DNA of 64,000 bases from Deltaproteobacteria bacterium. GTDB taxonomy: Bacteria > SAR324 > XYD2-FULL-50-16. The stretch's first letter is position 1; every line of letters starts with the position of its first letter. The position numbers and the translations under genes were made by a program. Below, in pieces: positions 36,113 to 46,400 of the stretch. The stretch spans positions 62,001 through 126,000 of the forward strand of contig JABHWU010000028.1 in NCBI GenBank assembly GCA_018657625.1. The letters run 5' to 3'. The notes under the pieces were generated by a model that saw only the letters and a list, made by a program, of their open reading frames with translations, did no database searches and had not been told where the DNA came from.

Positions 36113-37528
36113 TTGCAACGATTATTATTTTTTAATAATTTTATTGAATCGATAGAAATGCGGAAATTATTAGGTAGTAGAGTTTTTACTGCTTTATCTT
36201 TACTATTGACGATTATCACGTTTGGTACGGTCGGATATGTATTAATTGAAAATTATACCGTCGTTGAAGCATTTTACATGGTGATTATCAGTATTACTAC
36301 CGTTGGCTTTGGTGAGGTAAAACCACTTTCTGATATTGGTAGACTATTTACAGCTGTATTAATATTGATTGGAATTGGTAGTATTGGATTTATTGGTACG
36401 TCAATTGTTGAATCAGTCATTCAGAGAATTTGGACCGGTCGCGCTGGGTTATTAAAAATGAAAAAGAAGATAAATAAGTTGAAGTCACATTTTATAGTGT
36501 GTGGATTTGGTAGAGTAGGAGAAGCAGCCGTTGAAGAGTTTGAAAGACAAAACGCCAGTTATGTTGTAATTGAACCTGATCACAACCTCTGTGAAAAAAT
36601 GACAGCTAAAGGGTATTTATTCATTCAGGGTGATGCCACCCGAGAGGAAGTCCTTTTAGAGGCAGGAATTAAGTCTGCTAAAGGCTTGCTTGCTTTATTA
36701 TCTTCTGATCCAAATAACCTCTTTATTTCCCTAACCAGTCGTGAACTGAATCCAACCCTTCATATTATAGCCCGGGGTGAAGAAAAATCATCTGAAAAAA
36801 GAATTTTGCAGGCAGGTGCAGATAGGGTTATCTCTCCCTTTCTAACTGCCGGTAGACGAATTGCGGATGATATTCTTACAGATACCGGGATATTAAAGGT
36901 TAAACCAGTAGATTCAGCCATATTTGAGATGATCCCTCAATGGATTTCGGTTCAGGAAGGATCCAGCATGATTGGGCAAACAGTTCAAAAAATATCTGAC
37001 GAAATGGGTAGGGAAATCATTGGATTACGTGTTGGGGACACTGATTATATTTTTCCGGAATCGGGAACTATCATCAACGCCACTGACATGTTATTAGTAG
37101 TAGCAGAAGCGGTAAATGAAGAGAAGTCCGGAGAAACAACCATACCATCCAATCCGCCTAAAATTGTGATTATTGATGATAATATTGTGATTTTAAGGTT
37201 GTATGTTAGGCTTTTTCAAAAAGCTGGATTTAACCCTTTAACTGCAATGGACGGAGAGCAAGGATTGCAGCTGATTCGTGAAGAAAAACCGGTGGCCGCC
37301 ATTATTGATTATATGTTGCCTAATCTATCCGGTATTGAAGTTTGTCAGGAAGTGCGAAAAGATCCCAAACTAAAAGCGGTTAAGTTAGTATTATTTACAG
37401 GTGATGAAACAAGTGAAACCAAGAAAAAGGCTTTAAAAGCAGGTGCTGATGAAGTTGTTAGAAAAACCCCTGAAGCCTTTGAAATAATCCAGGCGGCGAT
37501 TAAACTGATCAATAAAAAAGATGATTAA
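36113..37528 (+). CDS. Two-TM potassium channel with RCK domain and C-terminal receiver domain
   Basis: Residues about 22-45 and 80-105 are membrane helices flanking a pore loop with filter TTVGFGEV (T63-E68), the TVGFG variant of the K+ filter. An RCK/TrkA-N domain follows (HFIVCGFGRVGEAAVEEF, NAD-type GxGxxG) and then a TrkA-C-like domain (about 270-345). The last 120 residues are a response-regulator receiver: acidic pair in VIIDDN, phospho-acceptor D399 in IIDYMLP, Thr in LFTGD and Lys in VVRKTP. Channel plus receiver in one chain is unusual. The TTG at 36113 is the longest start; ATG at 36158 is the alternative, and neither has a good ribosome binding site. Confidence 0.88.
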   Translation: MQRLLFFNNFIESIEMRKLLGSRVFTALSLLLTIITFGTVGYVLIENYTVVEAFYMVIISITTVGFGEVKPLSDIGRLFTAVLILIGIGSIGFIGTSIVESVIQRIWTGRAGLLKMKKKINKLKSHFIVCGFGRVGEAAVEEFERQNASYVVIEPDHNLCEKMTAKGYLFIQGDATREEVLLEAGIKSAKGLLALLSSDPNNLFISLTSRELNPTLHIIARGEEKSSEKRILQAGADRVISPFLTAGRRIADDILTDTGILKVKPVDSAIFEMIPQWISVQEGSSMIGQTVQKISDEMGREIIGLRVGDTDYIFPESGTIINATDMLLVVAEAVNEEKSGETTIPSNPPKIVIIDDNIVILRLYVRLFQKAGFNPLTAMDGEQGLQLIREEKPVAAIIDYMLPNLSGIEVCQEVRKDPKLKAVKLVLFTGDETSETKKKALKAGADEVVRKTPEAFEIIQAAIKLINKKDD

Positions 37529-37530
37529 TT

Positions 37531-37680
37531 AGTGTCTGAACGAAAAATAGGTAATTCGGGGACATGTACAATACTTAGCAAAGACTTAACCATGAAATAC
37601 CAGATAGTTACGAGGATCGTGAGATTTCGTAGCGATACCCCTAATTACCGGATTGGTGCATTTTCGTTCAAGGACTAATT
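37531..37680. repeat. MITE-like element with imperfect terminal inverted repeats
   Basis: The left end TTAGTGTCTGAACGAAAAAT followed by GGTAATTCGGGG is inverted at CCCCTAATTACC ... ATTTTCGTTCAAGGACTAA. GAACGAAAA/TTTTCGTTC and GGTAATT/AATTACC are exact. It is about 150 bp with no coding capacity. Confidence 0.65.
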
Positions 37681-37762
37681 ATTAGACACATTGATTGGTC
37701 TTCATAAACTTAAAAAAAACTCCCAACTTAAAAAGTGTTTTCTGAAATTGTCCTAATGCTTT

Positions 37763-37783
37763 GACAAGGCTGGCAGCCTTGTC
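37763..37783. repeat. 10-bp palindrome with one-base centre
   Basis: GACAAGGCTG-G-CAGCCTTGTC is perfect. A one-base loop cannot form in RNA without opening the inner pairs, so a DNA-binding dyad is as likely as a hairpin. No T run follows. Confidence 0.55.
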
Positions 37784-38122
37784 GAAATGGAGATTATAAC
37801 CTTTTTGTTCTGATTTCATCGATGGTCACACTAAGCCTGGCCAATTCTTTCAAATATAGTGACAATCTTGATCTGGCGATTCCCTATTATAGCTACCATC
37901 ATTGTGATGTTCCCCAATTCTACTATTTCCAGTATGGAAGAAATTGGTTTATGAGAATGACATTTGTTATAAATCATAAACAATGTTGAAATTATTTAAA
38001 AACGAAGAACCTTAAAAAACACTTCCTAAATTAATATTAATTAAGTTAAAATGTTTTCATTTAGATTAATAATTTTTTGTATTCAAATATTTACCACAAA
38101 TAAAGCTTGAGATGGAGGTTAT

Positions 38123-39628
38123 ATGAAAACGTTGATTCTGTTTATTTCTGCACTTTTTTTATATTCAAATATCGTGATTGCTGAATCATTTTATGACACT
38201 GCTTATAAAGTGAAAACCACAGAATTGAACAGTTTTTTTAAACAACAACTTAAAGCTTTATACCATGAAGATGAAGATAAAAGAGAAAATAGTTTTGAAA
38301 ATTTTAAAAAAGTCTCCGGACAATCCAAACGACAGTCAGACAGAATCATTCCATTTACTATTTTGACGCAATTTGTGCTGAGTCAGGAGTTGCCTAAAAA
38401 ACTAAAATCAGATGAAGATTACATGGAAGATTTGGAAGATCTTCAAATGGAGGTGCTGGAATATATAATAGAAAATGTGGTTAATGATGAATTATCCACC
38501 GGGGATCGGGAATATTTAATGGAACAATTGGCTCTGATTGTAACTACCATTAAATCAGATAATTTTGATTTCATCCAAAAAAGTGTCGATGCAATATTGG
38601 AGGCAGGAAGTGTTGATAGTCCAGTATTAAGACATACAGCGATGGTGGCGGCAACAGCATTTGCAGTTAAATCAGATGATCAATGGAACGATCTGGCTGA
38701 AAGTAGTGCCCAGTTTATTGGCGCTGATTTGGAAAATAGCGATACCGATCTACAGCGTTTCAGTTTTTTTGTCTCATTGGATACTATCAAAATTGCTCAG
38801 TCTAAATCTGAAGCAATTGTCCATCTTTGGGAAGTCGTTGCTGCCAATTATGAAGAAATTACCAGCCCTATATTACAAAGCACAGTCAAATCCGCTATAA
38901 AATCATTGATTAAGACTAATTCTGGGGATTTGTTTAAAGATGAAATTGAAGAAATCAAAGAAGCCTTGGATGATGAGGAATCATTGAAGAAGTTAAACAA
39001 ACAACCATTGAATGAAATTTTAGAAGAAATTAATGATGTTGAAGATCTGGTTGATTTGGAAGCTGTTTTAGATCGTCTCATTAAACTTTCACAATCAGAT
39101 CGGGTTATTCTTTACCAGATATATCAAAAGCTGATTGAACAAAGCTTAAATCCGGAAATTAGCCTGTTTAAACTGCGCCTGGTCAATGAAACCATTATTA
39201 AAATGGCACACAATACTAATTCACCGCTCTTTTTCTATCGATCGGCAATGATATTTTTAAGTGAAATTGCACAATTCGGAAACAGTATCAAGTCCCAAAT
39301 TCCCTTAACAATGTTAGACAGTTTATTGTCTTCAACTGAATATATACAACTGACAAAACCAGTTTTGGAAGAAATAAAAATATTCTTAAATTTCCCACTA
39401 CCGATTTGGGTTAAACGTCGTCTGGTCACTAATATTTTCACTTTGGCAGGGAATTCTCCGAACCCTGAAATAGCCGAAGCAGCGCTTAAAATATTAATCA
39501 CAATTGCGGATAAACATGATACGATTGCTTTGAGGTATGATGCTCTAAATCGGATTCAGCAATTGGACAAGTTTGCTTCAGCGGAATCTGTTAAAGCCCG
39601 ATCTAATAAATGGTTAAGAGGAAACTAA
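38123..39628 (+). CDS. Exported all-helical (HEAT-like) protein, unknown function
   Basis: The 501-residue protein has a signal peptide (TLILFISALFLYSNIVIA). The rest is predicted helix throughout, acidic and Leu/Ile-rich, with helical-repeat periodicity (for example VLRHTAMVAATAFAVKSDD and VNETIIKMAHNTNSPLF), like HEAT/ARM scaffolds. No catalytic motif is visible. TGGAGG precedes the ATG. The stop is one base before the start of the FecR-domain gene, so the two are translationally coupled and likely act together in the periplasm. Confidence 0.65.
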   Translation: MKTLILFISALFLYSNIVIAESFYDTAYKVKTTELNSFFKQQLKALYHEDEDKRENSFENFKKVSGQSKRQSDRIIPFTILTQFVLSQELPKKLKSDEDYMEDLEDLQMEVLEYIIENVVNDELSTGDREYLMEQLALIVTTIKSDNFDFIQKSVDAILEAGSVDSPVLRHTAMVAATAFAVKSDDQWNDLAESSAQFIGADLENSDTDLQRFSFFVSLDTIKIAQSKSEAIVHLWEVVAANYEEITSPILQSTVKSAIKSLIKTNSGDLFKDEIEEIKEALDDEESLKKLNKQPLNEILEEINDVEDLVDLEAVLDRLIKLSQSDRVILYQIYQKLIEQSLNPEISLFKLRLVNETIIKMAHNTNSPLFFYRSAMIFLSEIAQFGNSIKSQIPLTMLDSLLSSTEYIQLTKPVLEEIKIFLNFPLPIWVKRRLVTNIFTLAGNSPNPEIAEAALKILITIADKHDTIALRYDALNRIQQLDKFASAESVKARSNKWLRGN

Positions 39629-39629
39629 A

Positions 39630-42221
39630 ATGATAAAAACGAATCTATTTGTACTCCGAACCGGAATTATATTTATAAGTTATATATTCTTATTTATACA
39701 AACAGCGCTCGGCGTAGCGAATGATCCTCAAATCACAATCCTGGAAAAGAAAGGGGAAATTTATCAACAATTGAACGAGGATTTTGAATCTTTAGGTGAA
39801 GACCTGATAGAATTTCAGCGGATTCGGGTGGGTGAATTAATGGAGAACAGCAGCTTCAGCGAAAATCCTCAAAAAGTTCAGGAGCATTGGAGTGTATTCC
39901 AATTAAACAGTCAGATGACGATGGTTTTGTCAAATGGATCAGTTTTTCAGTTAAACCCTGAAGAGGATAATCTATTTCAAAATTTACAATTGGAAGGAAT
40001 CGCACACATATTTCTGGTATCTGAAAAAGAAGATCAACCCGTCGCTATTCGAATCAATGATACGCTAATCCAATCCCCAAAAAGTTATCTATATTTTAAT
40101 GGCTCAAGTCAAAGTTTTAATCTGGTGGTAATTTCAGGAGAAATTACTCTGCCGGGAATATCGACTGGACAATCAGATCAAACTTCAGATACGGATTCAG
40201 AAAATCATATTTTATTAGAAAACGGTGCCGGTTTTACCAAACATGATGGTGAGATTATCGAACAAAACGATTTTTCATTTAATCGTAAACTTTATGAACT
40301 ATCAACGGTTAGCGGTTATGAATCACTGGGAAACTATCAGCAAGTGGGTAGTTTAACTTTTGATCAGGACAGGATTAGTATGATACGCTTCCAAAAACCA
40401 ATGGATATTTATCGTACACCAATAACCTTGTTTAATGGTGATAAAATCATAACTGGTGAAAATCAAACGGCTGACTTAAATTTTCTATCCAAAGATGATA
40501 TTAAAGTTTCCGGTTCATCTGAGTTTGTCGTGGATGACTATCAGAAAAAGGCAGATAAAATCAGCTTTATTTTTAAAGGAAAAATCAGAGCAAAAATTAA
40601 AAAACGGCTCAAAAAAGGGATGATTCGATTCAAAACAGCCACAGCCCTTATCGGTGTCAAAGGAACTGATTTTGAAGCGATCGCTAGTGAAGTTTCATCA
40701 GAAGTGGCAACGGTGGAGGGTCTGGTTGGTGTTAGTGATCCCAGCGGTGCCGGTGAAGTAGATGTTGCTGAAGGGATGATGACGACTATTGCTGCCGGTG
40801 AATTACCTAAAGAGCCTATACCAATCCCTCCTGAGCGTTTTAAGCAGTTAAAATTGACAGGCGTGGTTTCCACTGCTGTTGTCTTGACTGATCTTAAAAA
40901 CATCTCTTTAGAGTCTGAAACCGCTTATGCTAAACCGATTTTAAATTTTCAAACGGTGCCGGTGGACGCTCTGTTTGAAGTTTATCTGGATCAGACACTA
41001 TTAGAGAACTTCAAGTTGAACCAAATGCTTAACGATTTGCAGGATGGTAAACATCAATTGGAGATAAAAGGCTTTGGCGAGCAGCCTTATGTCAAATCTA
41101 TTCAATTTATTGTTGACACCAAATCACCTCAGGTTAAAACAGAAGAACCACAAAAAAGCATATGGGAACTGACGGAAAAAGAACCTTTAAAACTCACCTG
41201 GGATGAAATGATTGCTTCGGCTGAGGTTACTGTTGCTCAAACAAAAATTATCGGGAAAATCCAGGAAGATAAAAAAAGTGCACTTTTTAGCTTCGATTCA
41301 ATACCTGATTTTTTTAAAAAAGCAGCTGAGCACAAAGCCTCAGTTATTGCAATGGATAAGGCCGGTAACCAGCAAGATCAGGACATTAAGCTTAAAATAC
41401 TGAATCCACACCAACCCAAGCTAAGTACTGATCATCAATCCACAGAACTACGGTGGACCCAATCTCAGGATATAAATATCCAATCGGATCAGAAGATAAA
41501 AAGCTGGATCGTTAAATTGGAAGATAAAGTATTAGCATTTATGAATGAAAAAATGGATTTGGTTCAGGATCGGTCATTAAAAATTCCAAAGCAGGTTTTA
41601 AATGACCAGCCGGATGGACATTACCATTTAAGTATAAAGGCTGAAAATGCAGCTGGTAAATCTGGAGAGTTGTTATTGACCATAATACTGGATCAGACAA
41701 AACCGAAAGTATTGAAAGTAGTGCCAAAAGCAAACCTGGAAAATTTAAGGTTATCAGTCGATAGTTCCATAAAAATAATATTTAGTGAAAAAATCAAAAG
41801 ATTGGAGGCTAAAATTAAAGGTGAAAAATGGAACCTTAAACCTGAACCTAACGGTTTGAGCCTTATTATTAAAGCGAGCAAACTGATTGGTGATGAGTCT
41901 CAGCCCTATTATATTCAATTTTATGATCAATCAAACCATTTTGGAGAGATTTATGGCCATATCCAAAATGAAACTAAAAACAAGGTCATAAAAACTGAAG
42001 TTAAAGTCAGTCAAAAAGTCAGAAACAGCAGTCCCCTGCTTAAAAAGGCTTATTTAAATACCATTTTATTAAAATCCCACACGCTGCTCGATCAAACGAT
42101 TTTAATTAACAGACTACCATTTTACTATAATAATAGTCTGATTTCTTCTGATTCAATGGAGATTCTTGGAGAGTCAGGGATACAATTTAAGCACAATAAT
42201 GACTGGTTAAAAAGTAAGTAG
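39630..42221 (+). CDS. Large exported FecR-domain protein with Ig-like repeats
   Basis: The signal peptide is IIFISYIFLFIQTALG. An N-terminal region (30-260) has an FecR-like half-repeat. Residues about 265-400 are a FecR domain, TLFNGDKIITGENQTADLNF, basic KKRLKKGMIRFKTATALIGVKGTD (R333 on) and VEGLVGVSDPSG, nearly the same core as the 327-residue paralogue at 12176. Residues about 420-790 hold Ig-like segments beginning after DTKSPQVKT and DQTKPKVLKVVP, the latter like Big_5/SbsA. There is no membrane anchor or barrel terminus, so it is probably periplasmic or surface-associated. It is coupled to the helical gene upstream. Confidence 0.7.
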   Translation: MIKTNLFVLRTGIIFISYIFLFIQTALGVANDPQITILEKKGEIYQQLNEDFESLGEDLIEFQRIRVGELMENSSFSENPQKVQEHWSVFQLNSQMTMVLSNGSVFQLNPEEDNLFQNLQLEGIAHIFLVSEKEDQPVAIRINDTLIQSPKSYLYFNGSSQSFNLVVISGEITLPGISTGQSDQTSDTDSENHILLENGAGFTKHDGEIIEQNDFSFNRKLYELSTVSGYESLGNYQQVGSLTFDQDRISMIRFQKPMDIYRTPITLFNGDKIITGENQTADLNFLSKDDIKVSGSSEFVVDDYQKKADKISFIFKGKIRAKIKKRLKKGMIRFKTATALIGVKGTDFEAIASEVSSEVATVEGLVGVSDPSGAGEVDVAEGMMTTIAAGELPKEPIPIPPERFKQLKLTGVVSTAVVLTDLKNISLESETAYAKPILNFQTVPVDALFEVYLDQTLLENFKLNQMLNDLQDGKHQLEIKGFGEQPYVKSIQFIVDTKSPQVKTEEPQKSIWELTEKEPLKLTWDEMIASAEVTVAQTKIIGKIQEDKKSALFSFDSIPDFFKKAAEHKASVIAMDKAGNQQDQDIKLKILNPHQPKLSTDHQSTELRWTQSQDINIQSDQKIKSWIVKLEDKVLAFMNEKMDLVQDRSLKIPKQVLNDQPDGHYHLSIKAENAAGKSGELLLTIILDQTKPKVLKVVPKANLENLRLSVDSSIKIIFSEKIKRLEAKIKGEKWNLKPEPNGLSLIIKASKLIGDESQPYYIQFYDQSNHFGEIYGHIQNETKNKVIKTEVKVSQKVRNSSPLLKKAYLNTILLKSHTLLDQTILINRLPFYYNNSLISSDSMEILGESGIQFKHNNDWLKSK

Positions 42222-42254
42222 TAAATGCTGCTTTGTCGAATTGATTCATTAAAA

Positions 42255-42278
42255 AAGGGGGAACTCAAATTCCCCCTT
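42255..42278. terminator. Hairpin after FecR gene, possible terminator
   Basis: AAGGGGGAA, loop CTCAAA, TTCCCCCTT is a perfect 9-bp stem 34 bp after the FecR stop. On the + strand the tail is CCTTCTGGATTTCT, a poor U run. Read leftward it is followed by TTTTTT. The A run before it could pair with part of the tail. Confidence 0.55.
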
Positions 42279-42486
42279 CCTTCTGGATTTCTACTTCTGC
42301 GAAAGTTATTATTATAGTAATTACTGAAAACAATCACTCCAATTTTAGCTTTTTTTACAGGAAAAATGTTGAAGAAACAATTTCTCATTTAATGAATTCT
42401 CCTTGTATTAAACTGGAAATTCAAGGTATGGTTTTAGGAATTAATTTCGAATTTGAAGTTATGATCATATTTGCAGGGAGAAAAAT

Positions 42487-43257
42487 ATGGAACATTTGAA
42501 ATTTGAACAAACCAATCAAACTGGTTTGCTAACGATCAATCGTGAGCAAGCCCTTAATGCGTTAAATCATGATCTTCTGCTTGAATTAGAAGATTTTCTG
42601 CAAAATACCCTTCCTCAACAGGATACGCGGGTTTTGATTATAACAGGTGCCGGAGCAAAAGCTTTTATCGCTGGTGCTGATATTAAACAGATGCAAAAAT
42701 TGAATCATTTTGAGATGTTGAAATTTTGTGATCTGGGTCAGAAGATCAGTATCTTACTCGAGTCCATCGATGTTGTGACAATTGCTGCTGTTAACGGTTA
42801 TGCTCTGGGCGGTGGTCTGGAAATCGCGTTGGCCTGCGATTTTATATACGCCAGTGAGAATGCCAAATTGGGTTTGCCTGAAGTATCGCTGGGATTGATT
42901 CCCGGTTTTGGTGGAACCCAGAGATTGCTAAGGGCAGTTGGAACACGCCGGGCGAAAGAGTTGGTGATGACAGGCAATCAAATCAATGCGGTAGAAGCAT
43001 TGAATATTGGACTTGTGAATAAAGTGATGCCTTTAAACGAACTGATGGATAACTGTTATAAAACCGCAAATCGAATTCATAAAAATGCCTTTTCGGCCGT
43101 AACCCAGGCTAAACGATCAATTAATAATGGCAGTGCTCTTTCTATACGAGATGCGCTGGAACTAGAGAAACAGTGTTGCGCTGTTTGTTTTGCATCGGTT
43201 GACCGTTTAGAAGGTATGACAGCCTTTATAGAAAAAAGAGCCGCACAATTTGCATAA
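42487..43257 (+). CDS. Enoyl-CoA hydratase (crotonase family)
   Basis: Adds water to 2-enoyl-CoA, giving 3-hydroxyacyl-CoA. The oxyanion-hole segment AFIAGADIKQM and ALGGGLEIALACDF are present, and both catalytic Glu positions are kept (GLEIALACD and LPEVSLG), followed by GLIPGFGGTQRL. At 256 residues it is a stand-alone short-chain crotonase. CAGGGAG precedes the ATG. It opens the acyl-CoA cluster and would act on crotonyl-CoA there. Confidence 0.9.
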   Translation: MEHLKFEQTNQTGLLTINREQALNALNHDLLLELEDFLQNTLPQQDTRVLIITGAGAKAFIAGADIKQMQKLNHFEMLKFCDLGQKISILLESIDVVTIAAVNGYALGGGLEIALACDFIYASENAKLGLPEVSLGLIPGFGGTQRLLRAVGTRRAKELVMTGNQINAVEALNIGLVNKVMPLNELMDNCYKTANRIHKNAFSAVTQAKRSINNGSALSIRDALELEKQCCAVCFASVDRLEGMTAFIEKRAAQFA

Positions 43258-43459
43258 GGAACATTTTATTTCTATTATATATAAAGACGGTTTTAAAGGT
43301 TGGCTAAAAGAATCCATTCGGTTTCTTTCAGGTTTAAATCGATATTTTATAATCAGTAAATCTGATATCCGCATACGAGTAAAATCAAGTTATCAGGTCT
43401 TTCTGTGTTAATTTGAAGTGCTTTATGGTCGCGCTATTATCAATCTATGGAGAAATCCC

Positions 43460-46400
43460 TTGAAAAAAATAAGAGTTGTAACGGCCACATCTTTGTTTGA
43501 TGGTCATGATGCCTCGATCAACATTTTTAGAAGGCTTTTCCAAAAACAAGGCTTTGAGGTGATTCATTTAGGTCATAACCGTTCAGTTTTGGAAGTCGTG
43601 GATACCGCAATTGAAGAAGATGCAAACGCTATATTGGTCAGTAGTTATCAGGGTGGTCATAACGAATATTACACCTATGTTATCGATTTGTTAAAAGAAA
43701 AAAAAGCAGAACATATTTTGGTGTTTGGTGGTGGCGGTGGGGTAATTCTCCCAACTGAAATTAAAAAACTGGAAGCATATGGCGTTGCCAGAATTTATCA
43801 TGCGGATATTGGTAGACAATTAGGTATTCATGGTATTGTTGATGAGATTCAACAACAAATTACAAAAAAAGTAGCCTTAAAAAATGAAATTGATGATCTC
43901 AGGTTTATTGATATCGATAGCTTGAATACGGGTTCCGTTAAAAAGATATCCAAACTCATCTCTTTTTCAGAAAACTATGGAGATAATCCGGCATTTATAG
44001 AATGTAAAAAGCATATTAAAGTAAAGTCAGAATCTCAAAAACAATCCCTTGTCTTAGGAATTACCGGTACAGGTGGTAGTGGTAAAAGCTCGATCACTGA
44101 TGAGCTAGTCAATCGTTTTATAAAGGTTTCTCCTGATATTCATGTGGCGGTATTGGCGGTTGATCCTTCTAAAAGCGCAACAGGTGGAGCTTTGTTGGGA
44201 GACCGAATCCGTATGAATTCGATATATCATGATCGTGTTTATATGCGAAGTTTTGCCACCCGGGATAGCTCCTCGGAACTTAGTGCTGCACTTGAAGATG
44301 CGATTTCTATTCTTAAAGCAGCAGCCTTTGATTTAATTATCGTGGAAACCAGTGGCATTGGTCAGGGTGATAATCTGGTGACAAAGATCAGTGATTACTC
44401 TCTTTATGTGATGACTTCGGAATTTGGGGCCCCGAGTCAACTGGATAAAATCGATATGCTGGATTTGGCAGACTTTATAATCGTCAATAAGTGCCGAAAA
44501 CCGGGTTCAGAAGATGCACTGCGAGAAGTAATTATTAGATATATTCGGAATAAAGAGCTTAAATTTAGTAAAACCAGTAACCGTTCATTATTCGCTTTGG
44601 ATTTACCGATTCTTGCTACGGAAGCCAGTGAATTTAATAATCCCGGGATTAATATTCTGTTTAAGGGCATCCTGGATAAAATAAAGGATGAACACAAGGC
44701 TTTTACCATAGATCGGACGATTCTGAACATTTTACCCACCGCAGGGCATAAAGATTTTAATTTGATTCAAGAAGATAGTACCCACTACCTGGCTGATATC
44801 GCCAGTACTGTAGATAAATATCACGCTCTATCAGCCAAAAATGTCACCCTGGCAGATCAATGTTACGCCCTCCAGAAAACTGTTGAGATGATTGAATCTG
44901 AAGCAGACCACTATTCCACAGAAACCCTCCCAACTTTGAAAGTCATCTTACAAAATAAGATTGATCAGCTAGATAAAAAAGCTAAACAATTTCTGGATAA
45001 CTGGACTGAATGTAAAAATCAATATCAGCAGGATAAAATCACTTATACCGTCCGGAATCGAGAGGTTACAGTGGACACCCGGCTGGAAACAATTAGTGGC
45101 TCCTTGATTCCAAAAGTAGCTTTGCCTCCTTATCAGGCCTGGGGAGAATTATTAAGGTTCTATTACAAGGAGAATTTACCCGGATTTTTCCCTTTTACTG
45201 CTGGTGTCTTTCCTTTTAAACGGACATTCGAAGATCCTAAAAGGCTTTTTGCGGGAGAAGGCACTCCGGAACAGACCAATAAACGGTTTCATTACCTGAC
45301 AGAAGAAGAAACAGTTCATCGCTTGTCTGTTGCTTTTGATGGTGTCTCCTTATACGGTGAAAATCCAAGCCCCTCTCCTGATATTTTTGGAAAAGTAGGT
45401 GAATCGGGTGTGAGTATCTGTAGTATTGAAAATATGAAAACACTATTTAAGGATTTCGACCTTACCGCACCCACCACCTCTGTTTCCATGACAATCAACG
45501 GGCCGGCACCGATTATGCTGGCTATTTATTTTAAAGCCGCAGTCGCCCAGGTGGAAGAAAAACAGGGTAAAAAACTGGATAAACAGGAGCAAATTGAGGT
45601 CTTTAGAAAACTAAGAGGAACTGTTCAGGCAGATATTCTTAAAGAAGATCAGGGGCAAAATACCTGCATATTTTCTCTGGATTTTGCCTTGAAGATGATG
45701 GGTGATGTACAATCTTATTTTACCCGGAACCAGATTAAAAACTACTATACCATTAGTATCAGTGGTTATCATATTGCTGAAGCAGGGGCCAACCCAATCA
45801 CTCAACTGGCTTTTACACTGGCTAACGGGTTCCATTATATTGAACATTATCGTAATTTGGGATTAAAGGTAGATGAATTTGCGGAGAACTTTTCTTTCTT
45901 TTTTAGTAATGGAATGGAACCTGAGTATTCTGTTATCGGTCGAGTAGCCAGACGCATCTGGGCAATTGTCATGAAAGAGCTTTACGGCGCCGATGAGAAA
46001 GTACAGAAACTTAAATATCACATCCAAACATCAGGTAGGTCTTTGCATGCCCAGGAAATTGACTTTAATGATATTCGAACCACACTTCAAGCATTAATGG
46101 CATTTTATGATAATTGCAATTCACTCCATACCAACTCCTATGACGAAGCAGTAACAACACCTACTGAAGCATCAGTGAGACGTTCTATGGCCATACAGCT
46201 AATTCTGTCAAAAGAATATGGGTTAATGAAAAATGAAAACCAAAATCAGGGCTCGTACATTATTGATGAATTAACTGACTTAGTAGAAACTGCTGTCCTG
46301 CAGGAGTTTAGACGGCTTTCCCATAGGGGAGGGGTCTTAGGGGCTATGGAAAAACAGTATCAACGGAGTAAAATTCAGGAAGAATCATTGTTTTATGAAG

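Larger units (their letters stand above)
37529..38122. other. Intergenic region with inverted-repeat element
   Basis: 594 bp without a credible gene. It contains the terminal-inverted-repeat element at 37531-37680 and a compact palindrome at 37763-37783. A TGGAGG ribosome binding site for the next gene is at the right end. Confidence 0.6.

Noticed and set aside
37763..37783. Palindrome as an intrinsic terminator for the channel gene
   Set aside because: It is over 230 bp after the stop, has a one-base loop and no T run.
42125..42388. 87-codon leftward frame overlapping the FecR gene end
   Set aside because: It crosses the 9-bp-stem hairpin and the end of a well-supported gene.
43258..43459. 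Cobalamin riboswitch upstream of B12-dependent icmF
   Set aside because: I looked for B12-box-like sequence and stem structure and saw none.
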